A DNA stretch of 64,000 nucleotides from Bacteroidaceae bacterium (lineage in GTDB: Bacteria; Bacteroidota; Bacteroidia; Bacteroidales; Bacteroidaceae): the NCBI GenBank assembly GCA_017416805.1, contig JAFQBB010000008.1, positions 1 to 64,000 of the forward strand. The letters are read 5' to 3'. The position numbers were made by a program, and so were the translations under genes. Of the stretch, positions 1-8,542 are shown piece after piece (within the stretch, counting starts at the first letter, position 1; every line of letters starts with the position of its first letter). The notes beneath the pieces were generated by a model that made no database searches, had not been told where the DNA came from, and saw nothing but the letters and a program-made list of their open reading frames with translations.

Positions 1-1722
1 ATATTCACCTTCAACTATAAGCCGCGCCTGAAGTGGACCATCGGTCTGTTCGGCGGACTGGCGGCTACGGCCATCATCTACTTCATGCTCATCAAGGGAC
101 TGAAGGACTCTTCCTTCATGACGAAGGAGAACAAGCTGTGGGTGGCCGAGAATACGTGGATGATTGTCACCTGTTGCTTCATCGGCTTCACCATCCTGAT
201 GCAGGTGCTGCACTGGTGCCGCGTGAATGTATTCAAGGTCATCGTGATGATGGGAACCTTTGCCTTGGCGATGGCCTTTGCGGGCAACGACCTGGTGAAC
301 TTCATCGGTGTGCCCTTGGCGGGACTGGATGCTTACAATGATTTCGTGGCCAACGGTGGCGGCAATCCGAACGGTTTCCTGATGGAGTCGCTCAACGGCC
401 CGGCCAAGACCCCTATGATATTCCTTGTTGCAGCCGGTGCCATCATGGTGTTCTCCTTGGCCACCAGCAAGAAGGCACAAAACGTCATCAAGACCTCTGT
501 CAACCTGAGCCGTCAGGACGAGGGTGAGGAGATGTTCGGCTCGTCGGCCGTGGCACGCAGCATGGTGCGCTCGACCACCAATGCAGCCAATGCCATCATC
601 CGCATCATCCCCCAAAGCGTCCGCACGTGGATTAACAGCCGCTTCAATCAGGACGAGGCCATCATGGCCGACGGTGCCGCCTTCGACCTCGTGCGTGCAT
701 CGGTCAACCTCGTGCTGGCCGGATTGCTCATCGCCTTGGGTACTTCGTTGAAACTTCCCCTCTCCACCACCTACGTCACCTTCATGGTGGCCATGGGTAC
801 GTCGCTGGCCGACCGTGCCTGGAGCCGCGAGAGTGCCGTGTTCCGCATTACGGGTATGCTCAGTGTCATTGGCGGATGGTTCCTCACAGCCGGTGTGGCC
901 TTCGTGATGAGTGCCCTGGTGGTGACCATCATGTACTACGGCGGATTCGTGGCCATGGGTGCCATGATTGCCCTGGCCGTCTTCCTGCTGGTGCGCAGCA
1001 ACATTGCCTACCGCAAGAAGCAGCAGGAGCTGGCCGATGACGACCTCTTCAAGCGTCTGCAGAGCACACGCGACAAGGATGAGGCCTGGCAGTTGCTCAG
1101 CCGCCATGTGAAGCAGAACCTGAGCGGCAGCATCGACTTCGCCGTGAAGAACTACACCGCCATCACCGATGGCCTCATCGAGGAAAACCTGCGCACCCTG
1201 CGCAAGTCGCTCTCCAAGGTGGATGACGAACGCAAGCAGCACAAGCGTCTGCGCCGCCGCGAGCTGATAGGTATCCGCAAGATTGATCGCATACAGGCCA
1301 TGGAGAAGAACACATGGTTCCACCTCGGAAGCAACAGCAGCGCCCAGATGCTCTACTGCCTCAAGCGCATGGGCGAGCCATGTCTGGAGCATGTCGATAA
1401 CCATTTCCAGCCCCTGCCCTCCGTCTGCATCAAGGAGTTCCTGCCCCTGCGCGACACCCTGCTGGTGCTGATGACCCGTGCCGAAAACGTGATTGCCACT
1501 GGCGTGTATGACGACTCCGACCGCATCCGTCAGGAGTGCAGCGACCTGAAGCGCGAGTTCTCACGCTTGCGCCGTGCCCTCTTCGACCGTGTGCACGAAG
1601 GCGAAGCCGGAAGCATTGAGATTTCCCTCGTCTATCTCAACCTCCTGCAGGAGTCCGAGGAGCTGGCCAGCTCGCTCCGCCACATCCTGCGCGCCAACGG
1701 CAAGTTCCAAGGCATAAATTAA
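1..1722 (+). CDS. PiT-family inorganic phosphate transporter (5' truncated)
   Basis: The reading frame is open from base 1, so the gene starts before the window; 573 residues are visible. The visible part has several hydrophobic membrane segments, including the region around bases 660-1000 with the PiT-like stretch LGTSLKLPLSTTYVTFMVAMGT. This is followed by a charged, helical cytoplasmic tail of roughly 230 residues that resembles the PhoU-like C-terminal extension of Bacteroidetes PiT transporters. Expected role: low-affinity cation-coupled phosphate uptake across the inner membrane. No pho operon partner is visible. A hairpin plus T-run at 1795-1847 probably ends the transcript. The family call is firm; the substrate is inferred from the family. 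Confidence 0.88.
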   Translation: MFTFNYKPRLKWTIGLFGGLAATAIIYFMLIKGLKDSSFMTKENKLWVAENTWMIVTCCFIGFTILMQVLHWCRVNVFKVIVMMGTFALAMAFAGNDLVNFIGVPLAGLDAYNDFVANGGGNPNGFLMESLNGPAKTPMIFLVAAGAIMVFSLATSKKAQNVIKTSVNLSRQDEGEEMFGSSAVARSMVRSTTNAANAIIRIIPQSVRTWINSRFNQDEAIMADGAAFDLVRASVNLVLAGLLIALGTSLKLPLSTTYVTFMVAMGTSLADRAWSRESAVFRITGMLSVIGGWFLTAGVAFVMSALVVTIMYYGGFVAMGAMIALAVFLLVRSNIAYRKKQQELADDDLFKRLQSTRDKDEAWQLLSRHVKQNLSGSIDFAVKNYTAITDGLIEENLRTLRKSLSKVDDERKQHKRLRRRELIGIRKIDRIQAMEKNTWFHLGSNSSAQMLYCLKRMGEPCLEHVDNHFQPLPSVCIKEFLPLRDTLLVLMTRAENVIATGVYDDSDRIRQECSDLKREFSRLRRALFDRVHEGEAGSIEISLVYLNLLQESEELASSLRHILRANGKFQGIN

Positions 1723-1794
1723 GCAATATTCTTATACAATTTGAATTATTTTCGGACAAATGGTTAGTAAGTCCGGCTGTAATTCCCATTTAGT

Positions 1795-1847
1795 CCGGCA
1801 CTATCGCAAACTTCTATAAACAGAGGGGCAATAGTGTCGGGCTTTTT
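1795..1847 (+). terminator. Rho-independent terminator after the phosphate transporter
   Basis: The arms CCGGCACTATCGC (1795-1807) and GCAATAGTGTCGGG (1828-1841) pair with two G-U wobbles in RNA. They are followed at once by CTTTTT. It lies 73 bp after the transporter stop codon. The rest of the gap up to base 1966 shows nothing else recognisable. Confidence 0.75.
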
Positions 1848-1966
1848 AAAAAATAGTTCGTACGGATTCCTGTATCAAACTTCGTTTCCAAGGATTGCAA
1901 AATTGCATGAATGCAAACAATAGCCTCGTTGACTCAGCACTCAGCCCCCACTTTTTCCTGTCAATA

Positions 1967-1999
1967 TTTGGCATTTCCCACGGTTTGTACTACATTTGC
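1967..1999 (+). promoter_or_regulatory. Bacteroidetes-type promoter of the pectinase fusion gene
   Basis: A -33 TTTG at 1967-1970 and a -7 TACATTTGC at 1991-1999 are separated by 20 bp, matching the TTTG / TAnnTTTG consensus. It decides the start of the next gene: the in-frame ATG at 1911 lies upstream of this promoter and cannot be used from this transcript. Confidence 0.75.
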
Positions 2000-2039
2000 A
2001 CCGTTATTATTGACCATGCGAAACAAATACAAAACCAAT

Positions 2040-5000
2040 ATGAACAAATCAAAGAACTTGATGAAAGGAATCTGTTGCCTGCTGTGTGCATCGGTTTCCT
2101 ATGGAGTAATGGCCCAAAAGGCTACTTACGATCCTGCATCCGTCGTTGCAGAATGGAGCAGCGAAGCAAAGACCACACTGATAGTCGATGTAAACTTCTC
2201 GGATGCCACAATGCCCGACACCTGGACAGGCGAAACCGGACGCGACTGCCCGTCGTACAGCGATGGCGGATATGTGAACACCATTCTGGAAGTTCCCGTA
2301 GTGGGAGCCGAGAGTTGGCCCATGCTGTTCCACAACTGCACGTTTGCCAACAAGGAGAGCTACAACGGATTTGCCGGAGCTACAGCCGCCTTCTGCCGGC
2401 AGTATTACCTGGGCGAGGGAGTGACAGGAAGTGGCACTTATCCCAATAACTGGAGTGTGGAGGGACATAAAGTCTATCTGGAGGACAACATCACCTACGG
2501 CTCCAATGGCAAGCCCAACTATGGCGAAGCCGGATTCGTACAGATGTGTCGCGACGCTTCGCAGGACGGCAAGACCTCCATGCACGGATGGGTACAGATT
2601 GACCACCTTCCATACGTGGAGAAGGTGCAATGGTCATGGTCTTCCACCTCGTGGGGACGAGGCATCAAGTGCGACTACAAGATTGGAGACGGCGCATGGA
2701 AACCGCTCGTGTGGATGGGTTCGAACCGTCATAAGAACGGCTACACTTCATATAGCGACCAGGGGTATCTGATGGAAAATGTCATCGAAGCCGAAGATGT
2801 GTCACTGCGCTGGCGCGTGTGGGACGGCGATGATGCCACTACCCTGGTACAGACAAAGGAGGACGGCACATCCGTCTTCGGCGCAGCCATCAGCCCGCTC
2901 GGAGGTCAACAGGCTCCACGCGTACACAAGATAAAGATTTATGGCAATCCTGTAACCGAGGCCGATGCCACCTTTGCCCGCGAGAATCCATTGGCCGACG
3001 TGGGCGAGATAACCGAATTCGAAAAGCCCGGCGAAGAGACTGTCGAAGCACCCGATGCCCATGCAGAGCACATCTTCCTGACCGTGGCCAAAGACGGCAG
3101 TGCCGACCACACCACCATACAGGCGGCCATTGATGCCGTACCCGACGGCAAACGGGGAATCATCCTCATCAGGAACGGCGTCTATGAAGAAAACATCTAT
3201 GCCGGAACCAAGAGTGCCAAAGGCAAGTTCATAAGCCTCATTGGCGAAAGCCGCGAAGGTGTCATCCTTACTTCAAACGTAAACCGTGGGAGCGACAATG
3301 GCAAGAGCTACCTTGACTGTTCGGCCCTGAACGTCTTCGTTGACCGCTTCTATGCCGAAAACCTCACCATCCGAAACACATCGGGCAATGTGGGACAGGC
3401 CGAAGCCCTCTTTACTGCGGGCGACGGACACATCTTCAGAAACTGTACCATCACCGGATTCCAGGACACCTACAAGAGTGACAACAATGCCCGCGGATAC
3501 TTCACCGGTTGCTTCATCGAAGGGGCTACTGATTTCATTTATGGCGGCGGACTGGAATGGTTCGAGCAGTGCCAGATAAACTGCGTGAAGGGCGGACAAT
3601 ACATAACCGCAGCTGCCGAGTCGTGGACTCCGATGACAAAGATTCTCTATCCCGAGTTGGAGACAGCCGATGCCTTCTATCCCGGCCTGTTCTTCAACAA
3701 GTGCAACATTACTGCGTCCGAAGGTGTACCAGCCGGCTCATACTACCTGGGACGTCCATGGAAAGAGACTGCAGGAACCGCATTCATGCACTGCACGTTA
3801 GGAAATCACATCCAGCCTGCCGGATGGGCCACATGGAACGGCACAGAAACTACGGCATCCTATTACGAATACAAGAATGTTGACCCATCAGGCAATGCGG
3901 CAGATGTATCAAAACGTGTCGCCTTCGGCCATCAGGCTACCGACAAGGAATACACAGCCTATTTCAATACCGGTTTCCTCTACACCAATGCCTCCAAGGT
4001 GCCTTTCATGCCCACAGAGATATTGAGCGTAGGGACTCCCACCAATATCGAGACAGCAGGTCCCGTCATCACCTGGACAGCCGATGAGAGCCAGGTGGCA
4101 TGGTTCATATATGCTGACAACCGCTATGTGGCCACCGTCACCCAACCCTCTTACACCCGGCCGGCCACTGATGATGCCGCCACCTATTATATAAAAGGTA
4201 TCTCGCGCCACGGTGTCACTTCAGAGGCCGTCATGGCACAAGGCAAAGAACGCCTGAAAGCTTTCGCCACGGCCGAAGGTTTCGGCAAATATGCCACCGG
4301 CGGACGAGGCGGTGAAGTGGTTACGGTCACTTCATTAGCCGACGATGGTTCTGCCGGAACGCTCCGTTGGGCTTTCAGCCAGCACGCAGGCAAACCCATC
4401 ACCATAGTCTTTGCCGTTTCGGGCGAAATCAGATTGACATCAGCCCTGAAAGTCAAACGGACAGACTGGACACTGGCCGGACAGACAGCTCCGGGCGACG
4501 GTATCGTCATCACTCATCAGAAAGTGAATTTCGGAGGTTCTGAAAACTTCATTGTCCGCAACGTCCGTTTCCGTGTGGGACAAAAAGATGCTGCCGGAAA
4601 CCTGATAGCCGAGAATGCCTGTGGCGCAGAAAACTGCCAGAACTTCATCTTCGACCATTGCACCTTCGGTTGGTCGGTCGAGGAAAACATGAATGCCTTT
4701 GACAGCCACTTCCACACCGTGCAATACAGCATCGTACACGAAGGCCTCTATGATGCCGGACACAGCAAGGGCGTACGCGGATACGGTTGCCAATGGGGAG
4801 GCTCACCCGCCACTTACCACCACAACCTGCTGGCCCACAACAAGTCACGCAGCTGCCGTTTCAACGGAGCGCGGGGCGAAGACCATGTCGTATTCCTGGA
4901 ATACATCAACAATGTCAACTACAATTGGGGCAACTGGAATGCCTGCTACGGAGGCGAGAATACAGCCGAAATCAATGAATATAACGGGCTGAACTCTGCC

Positions 5001-5921
5001 CACGAATGCAACTTCATTGGCAACTACTACAAACCGGGACCGGCCACAGCCTCCGGCTCCAAGTTTGTCAGTTCCTCCTACGCACGCGATGGTGCCAAGT
5101 CATGGGCACCGGCCAAATGGTATCTCGAAGGCAACGTGATGGCAGGCAACTCCAGCATCAACACCAATAACTGGAATGGCATGAGTGCCGAGACCTACTC
5201 ACTCGCCCAAATCCGCTCCGATGTGAAGCTCACACCCTCCCTGCCCTATTACAAATATTCAGTAACAGGCAACATCGGCCAATACGATTACAACCTCTAT
5301 GCCCTGACCGATTATGAGACTGCAGAACAGGCATACGAGACGGTATTGGCCAAGGCCGGAACCGTAAAGCGTGACCGTGTGGAGCAACGCATCATCGAAG
5401 ATGTGCGCTCAGGCAAAGCCACCTACGGCGGTTCGTATGGAGCCAAGAAAGGAATCATCGACACCGAAAACGATGCTGAAGGCTTCTATGCCTACACTAC
5501 CAGCTACACAGTGGCCGCCGACACAGACAAGGACGGTATGCCCGACGAATGGGAAAAGGCCCACTACCTCAATCCCAACCTGGCCGACCACAACACCCCC
5601 AATGCCGAAGGCTACACCGCCTTGGAAGTATATCTCGGCAGCCTCATGGGCGAACAGCTGGCCACCTCCTTCCCCGAAGGAATCAGTGAAATCACACTAA
5701 GCCAAAGCACACTGAAATGGGACAAGGAATGCGCCTCCCTGTCGGTCGATGCCTCCGCCATCGGTTGCCATCTTGCCATTTACAGCGCAGCAGGAGGCTA
5801 CCTGATGAGCCTGCCCGTTGACACCACCCAGATTTCTTTGGCCTCCCTCCCCACCGGTGCTTACCTGATACAGCTGCATGGCACAGGCATCACCCCGCGT
5901 GTACTCAAGTGTATAAAATAG
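2040..5921 (+). CDS. Secreted pectin methylesterase (CE8) - pectate lyase (PL1-like) fusion with sorting-like tail
   Basis: Predicted 1293-residue exported enzyme that removes methyl esters from pectin and then cleaves the polygalacturonate backbone. The start at 2040 gives a short basic N-terminus and a hydrophobic signal peptide ending in GVMAQ; ATGs at 2016 and 2061 are alternatives. Domains: an unassigned beta-rich N-terminal region (about 30-330); a pectinesterase domain (about 340-610) with the motifs GFQDTY, DFIYG and LGRPW, supplying the catalytic Asp pair and Arg near residues 475, 498 and 570; an FN3-like linker; a pectate-lyase beta-helix (about 740-1090) starting FGKYATGGRGG and containing SRSCRFNGAR; a calcium-type DTDKDGMPDEWE stretch; and a C-terminal beta-sandwich tail resembling a type IX sorting domain. 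CE8 and PL1 are normally separate proteins. It stands alone between a terminator and a hairpin. Confidence 0.9.
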   Translation: MNKSKNLMKGICCLLCASVSYGVMAQKATYDPASVVAEWSSEAKTTLIVDVNFSDATMPDTWTGETGRDCPSYSDGGYVNTILEVPVVGAESWPMLFHNCTFANKESYNGFAGATAAFCRQYYLGEGVTGSGTYPNNWSVEGHKVYLEDNITYGSNGKPNYGEAGFVQMCRDASQDGKTSMHGWVQIDHLPYVEKVQWSWSSTSWGRGIKCDYKIGDGAWKPLVWMGSNRHKNGYTSYSDQGYLMENVIEAEDVSLRWRVWDGDDATTLVQTKEDGTSVFGAAISPLGGQQAPRVHKIKIYGNPVTEADATFARENPLADVGEITEFEKPGEETVEAPDAHAEHIFLTVAKDGSADHTTIQAAIDAVPDGKRGIILIRNGVYEENIYAGTKSAKGKFISLIGESREGVILTSNVNRGSDNGKSYLDCSALNVFVDRFYAENLTIRNTSGNVGQAEALFTAGDGHIFRNCTITGFQDTYKSDNNARGYFTGCFIEGATDFIYGGGLEWFEQCQINCVKGGQYITAAAESWTPMTKILYPELETADAFYPGLFFNKCNITASEGVPAGSYYLGRPWKETAGTAFMHCTLGNHIQPAGWATWNGTETTASYYEYKNVDPSGNAADVSKRVAFGHQATDKEYTAYFNTGFLYTNASKVPFMPTEILSVGTPTNIETAGPVITWTADESQVAWFIYADNRYVATVTQPSYTRPATDDAATYYIKGISRHGVTSEAVMAQGKERLKAFATAEGFGKYATGGRGGEVVTVTSLADDGSAGTLRWAFSQHAGKPITIVFAVSGEIRLTSALKVKRTDWTLAGQTAPGDGIVITHQKVNFGGSENFIVRNVRFRVGQKDAAGNLIAENACGAENCQNFIFDHCTFGWSVEENMNAFDSHFHTVQYSIVHEGLYDAGHSKGVRGYGCQWGGSPATYHHNLLAHNKSRSCRFNGARGEDHVVFLEYINNVNYNWGNWNACYGGENTAEINEYNGLNSAHECNFIGNYYKPGPATASGSKFVSSSYARDGAKSWAPAKWYLEGNVMAGNSSINTNNWNGMSAETYSLAQIRSDVKLTPSLPYYKYSVTGNIGQYDYNLYALTDYETAEQAYETVLAKAGTVKRDRVEQRIIEDVRSGKATYGGSYGAKKGIIDTENDAEGFYAYTTSYTVAADTDKDGMPDEWEKAHYLNPNLADHNTPNAEGYTALEVYLGSLMGEQLATSFPEGISEITLSQSTLKWDKECASLSVDASAIGCHLAIYSAAGGYLMSLPVDTTQISLASLPTGAYLIQLHGTGITPRVLKCIK

Positions 5922-5945
5922 CCTGAGCCGCCATCATACAGACAA

Positions 5946-6014
5946 GCGCAGATTCCGCAGACCGATACCCCCCCTCCTATCCGTATCATTCCTGCGAAAT
6001 CTGCGCCTTCTTTT
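5946..6014 (+). terminator. Terminator-like inverted repeat after the pectinase gene
   Basis: GCGCAGATTCCGCAG (5946-5960) and CTGCGAAATCTGCGC (5992-6006) form a 15-bp stem with a single mismatch around a 31-base loop, followed by CTTCTTTT. It begins 24 bp after the stop codon. Confidence 0.65.
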
Positions 6015-6162
6015 ACCCATTCCGAAATGTGACGCCACCACATAATCCAACCACAAGTATTCCCTAAGAAATTGCATTTTGTAGATGGCAAATACCACCT
6101 TGTCTTGTCCTAAAAAAGCGGTTCTACAATTTAGTTGAAATTAGGGAGAAATAAGGACATAA

Positions 6163-6232
6163 GTTCAAGTGCCAACGAACATATGTTCATTGGCACTTGA
6201 ACATATGTTCGTGGCCATTTGAACATATGTTC
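6163..6232. repeat. Three phased GAACATATGTTC palindromes within a larger inverted repeat
   Basis: The perfect 12-bp palindrome GAACATATGTTC occurs at 6177-6188, 6199-6210 and 6221-6232, exactly 22 bp apart. The first copy sits in the loop of a perfect 13-bp inverted repeat, GTTCAAGTGCCAA (6163-6175) and TTGGCACTTGAAC (6190-6202). No gene lies within. It could be a multi-site binding element, a cruciform or a complex terminator. Confidence 0.7.
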
Positions 6233-6275
6233 ATTTTTTAGGTCAACTTTCTCGTATTGTATGTTAACGATTTCC

Positions 6276-6378
6276 GTTGACTATTTTCTGTTCTATTTAT
6301 AGCCTTGGTTGACTGGGTTAAACATTATTTTTAATTAGAGTTGACTTGTTTTTTACTTAATCATAATATAGGTTTACT
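6276..6378 (+). repeat. GTTGACT motif repeated at exact 32-bp spacing beside the IS element
   Basis: GTTGACT occurs at 6276, 6308 and 6340, and a one-mismatch GTTTACT at 6372; each step is exactly 32 bp. The sequence between copies is AT-rich and not conserved. The inverted form AGTCAAC occurs at 7812-7818, at the other end of the IS3-type element. The motif may therefore be part of the terminal or sub-terminal recognition sequence, with extra phased copies on the left side. Confidence 0.5.
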
Positions 6379-6490
6379 CCCATCCGTTTTGAACAAGCAA
6401 GAGGAGAGCAAAGACCCCTCTCTTTGCCTGTTCTTGTTCTGTCATAAGCAGGAGATTCTATGTGGGGGATGCAAAGCTATGGCATTTTTC

Positions 6491-7378
6491 TCAGATTTGC
6501 TTCCCTTTGATGGCCATTTCTCTGAAACTTGTCCATTTTTTCTGTATTTCCCCTTTCATTTGGCGTGCTTGTACGGGTGTCATCCCGTCCAGACTCCAAT
6601 GGGGACGTTCGTTGTTATAGAAGTCCACAGCTGCTTTCAGGGCTTGCCGTACTTGTCCAATGGTGTGGAACTCCATGCCTTTGAAGAGTTCGTTCTTGAT
6701 GGTATTGTTCACTCTCTCGGCCACAGCATTGTCTTTCGGGTTTCCGCACTCTGTCATACTGATGCTCACACCGGCCTGTTTGAGCCTGCCCGTATATGCA
6801 TAACTGGCGTACTGCACTCCACGGTCGGAGTGGTGGATGAGGCTTGGAAGTTCTTCCTTGTTGCAATGGCTGAGCGCCATTTCCAAAGCCTCCAATGTGT
6901 GACAGGTTTCCAGAGTCTCCCCGACACTGTATCCGACAATCTCCTTTGTGTAACAATCCGTCACAAGGGAAAGATAGCAGAACTTGTATTCACCGTCTAT
7001 ATGATTGGTCCATAGGATAATGTAGGTTATGTCACTGACGAAAAGCTGGCGGGGACGTGTGGGGATCAGGTCCTTCACAAGGTTGGGATAGAGAGGAAGG
7101 CCGTGCCTTGAATCCGTTGTGGAGGCACGCCGGTTCCGCCTGCGGACTTTGAGTCCGTACTGTTCTATGATGTCATAAAAACGGTTGTAACCGACACGAT
7201 GCTCTTCACCGAAACATTGCTTGTACATCAGCCAGAGCTTGTTGCCTCCTATGCCCGGATCCTTCCTGCGGATATCTTTGATGAATTCAACCACAAAGGA
7301 TTCGTGTGCAAGACGCTGCATCTGGTGGTCATCGTACTTGTAGTAGGCTTGCTTGCTCACACCAAGTAGACGACACAT
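6491..7378 (-). CDS. IS3-family transposase OrfB (DDE catalytic subunit)
   Basis: The integrase-core transposase of the IS element. Visible DDE motifs: first Asp in FVSDITYI, second Asp in HHSDRGVQY, Glu in NAVAERVNNTIKNE. An HTH_21-like segment (GVSKQAYYKYD, then EEHRVGYNRFYDI) precedes the core. Length (295 residues from the internal ATG) is normal. The frame is open upstream to about 7444 and overlaps orfA. The native product is therefore probably an OrfAB fusion made by -1 frameshifting at the A6 run (7441-7446), with the internal ATG a minor or artificial start. The catalytic triad is intact. Confidence 0.9.
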   Translation of the reverse strand: MCRLLGVSKQAYYKYDDHQMQRLAHESFVVEFIKDIRRKDPGIGGNKLWLMYKQCFGEEHRVGYNRFYDIIEQYGLKVRRRNRRASTTDSRHGLPLYPNLVKDLIPTRPRQLFVSDITYIILWTNHIDGEYKFCYLSLVTDCYTKEIVGYSVGETLETCHTLEALEMALSHCNKEELPSLIHHSDRGVQYASYAYTGRLKQAGVSISMTECGNPKDNAVAERVNNTIKNELFKGMEFHTIGQVRQALKAAVDFYNNERPHWSLDGMTPVQARQMKGEIQKKWTSFREMAIKGKQI

Positions 7379-7425
7379 CGGGACGATGCCGTAACGCTTG
7401 ACATCCCGTGTGTGAAGCCTTCCTG

Positions 7426-7794
7426 CTACTTGGTGCCAGCTTTTTTAAAGTCTATACCATAGACTTCCTTGCCAAAGGCCACCATCTCTTCATAAAAGTC
7501 CGCACGAAGACGTTCCTGGGAGAGCTGCTTCTTCAATTCCGAGATTTCACGAAGAAGCTTCTGGTAATCATCAGGAGTGACTTCTTTACCTTGTTTTTTC
7601 ATCTGTTCACACATTTGAGGGTTTTCGGCCTCAAAGGTACGAATCCAATTGTAAAGTGTAATCTTTGAAATCCCTTTTTTTGCTGAAAATTCAGAAACCT
7701 TACCATGATTCACATAATAATGCTCCAATAATTCATGCAAAAGGGCATTCCGCTCCGAACGAGTCAGATTGATTTGCTTTTTTCTTGCTTTCAT
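7426..7794 (-). CDS. IS3-family transposase OrfA (DNA-binding subunit)
   Basis: A 122-residue protein with an N-terminal helix-turn-helix (FSAKKGISKITLYNWI) that recognises the element ends. It is followed by a leucine-zipper-like coiled coil (KLLREISELKKQLSQERLRADF) of the kind used for multimerisation. It ends just past the sequence TTT AAA AAA GCT in its own frame. Slipping back one base there enters the orfB frame, the usual arrangement in this family. Confidence 0.88.
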   Translation of the reverse strand: MKARKKQINLTRSERNALLHELLEHYYVNHGKVSEFSAKKGISKITLYNWIRTFEAENPQMCEQMKKQGKEVTPDDYQKLLREISELKKQLSQERLRADFYEEMVAFGKEVYGIDFKKAGTK

Positions 7795-7850
7795 TAGATT
7801 GAATCTTTAAGAGTCAACCTTTTCTACAAAAAGACACTTCACGAAGCGAA

Positions 7851-8189
7851 GTTTCTGTTTACATTCAGAACCTTGGCATTCATACCCTACAACCTAATGG
7901 TGAGGTTAATCCAATAGCCAGCATTATGGTAACGGTGCTTGCTGAAATGGCGAATATTGAACGCTCTAACATCGTTTACCGCTTGAATAGTGGTAGGGAT
8001 AGTTACATCAAGAACGGTGGAAAATTGGGCAGGAAACCAGGTTCAGTGAAGACTTCTGAACAGAAACGAGAGGAGTATAAGGAAGTGATTTCACTTTTGA
8101 AGAAAGGGTATTCAGTACGTAATATTGCTAAGTTGGGTGGTGTTAGTACCAGCACCGTTCAGAGAATAAAGAAAGAGTTTGCTCTTTGA
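7851..8189 (+). pseudogene. C-terminal remnant of a serine recombinase (resolvase/invertase)
   Basis: The open frame reads VSVYIQNLGIHTL..., then IMVTVLAEMANIERSNIV, the end of a resolvase catalytic domain with the start of its long E helix. It continues through a GRKPGS linker into a Hin-type helix-turn-helix (YSVRNIAKLGGVSTSTVQRIKK). The N-terminal half with the catalytic serine is absent: upstream sequence runs straight into the IS3 right end. A peptide could start at ATG 7926 (87 residues) and might still bind DNA, but it could not recombine. The adjacent inverted-repeat segment (8198-8404) could have been its target. Confidence 0.8.
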
Positions 8190-8197
8190 TATAAAAT

Positions 8198-8404
8198 AAC
8201 AGCTCACAAAGTACGTCCGTTTGCTAAAAACTTCCTATCTTTGCCACGTTGCAAATAGCAACAGACATATAAATGGAAGCGTTTAGCTTTATTCCATATC
8301 GATGAATCACCACATATCATCACTTGTAACTGGAATAAATAGGACGTTCTTCCTTTGGTGTGTTATATGTATTCCAACATATATAACCAAAGGTGTGAGC
8401 TGTT
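8198..8404. repeat. 25-bp inverted repeat flanking a promoter-bearing segment, right arm split by a hairpin
   Basis: The left arm is 8198-8222 (starts AACAGCTCACA, then AAGTACGTCC). The right arm is in two pieces: 8338-8351 (complement AAGAACGTCC...) and 8394-8404 (TGTGAGCTGTT). Between them sits a 42-bp hairpin, CCTTTGGT (8352-8359) with ACCAAAGG (8386-8393). With the hairpin removed the arms match at 22 of 25 positions. Inside are a -7 TATCTTTGC (8236-8244) and a small GTTGC/GCAAC hairpin. A further GCTCACA copy lies at 8464-8470. It could be an invertible promoter, a MITE-like element or a structured leader RNA; no coding frame is visible. Confidence 0.65.
8236..8244 (+). promoter_or_regulatory. 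-7 promoter element inside the inverted-repeat segment
   Basis: TATCTTTGC fits the Bacteroidetes -7 consensus and points toward the SHOCT gene. No TTTG lies at the expected 19-21 bp upstream, so the assignment rests on the -7 box alone. Transcript from here would carry a leader of nearly 300 bases containing the 8352-8393 hairpin and a TAGGCTC/GAGCCTA pair (8461-8467, 8514-8520). Confidence 0.45.
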
Positions 8405-8542
8405 TTCTATTATCCGTTGCAAAAGTTTGTGGTGAACCTATCGGTAGGATATAAGACTAATAGGCTCACACTTCTTTTATATGCTATTTGATAAAAATTA
8501 AAATATATGTTGAGAGCCTAAACATATAATTTTTTGATTACT

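Larger units (their letters stand above)
6308..7818 (-). mobile_element. IS3-family insertion sequence (approximate ends)
   Basis: An orfA/orfB pair with a frameshift overlap defines an IS3-family element of about 1.5 kb. Candidate terminal inverted repeats are GGTTGACT (6307-6314) and AGTCAACC (7812-7819), only 8 bp long. The left end is ambiguous because the same motif recurs at 32-bp intervals. I see no convincing target-site duplication. The right flank carries a truncated serine recombinase whose 5' half is not found on the left flank, so a deletion probably accompanied or followed insertion. Confidence 0.75.

Noticed and set aside
1911-2039. Longer N-terminus for the pectinase fusion
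   Set aside because: The region contains the promoter boxes at 1967-1999, and the extra residues precede a normal signal peptide.
6177-6232. CRISPR-like repeats
   Set aside because: Only three copies with 10-base spacers, no cas genes; palindromic binding sites explain it better.
6341-7015. 224-codon plus-strand frame
   Set aside because: Antisense to IS3 orfB with its DDE motifs; no family features.
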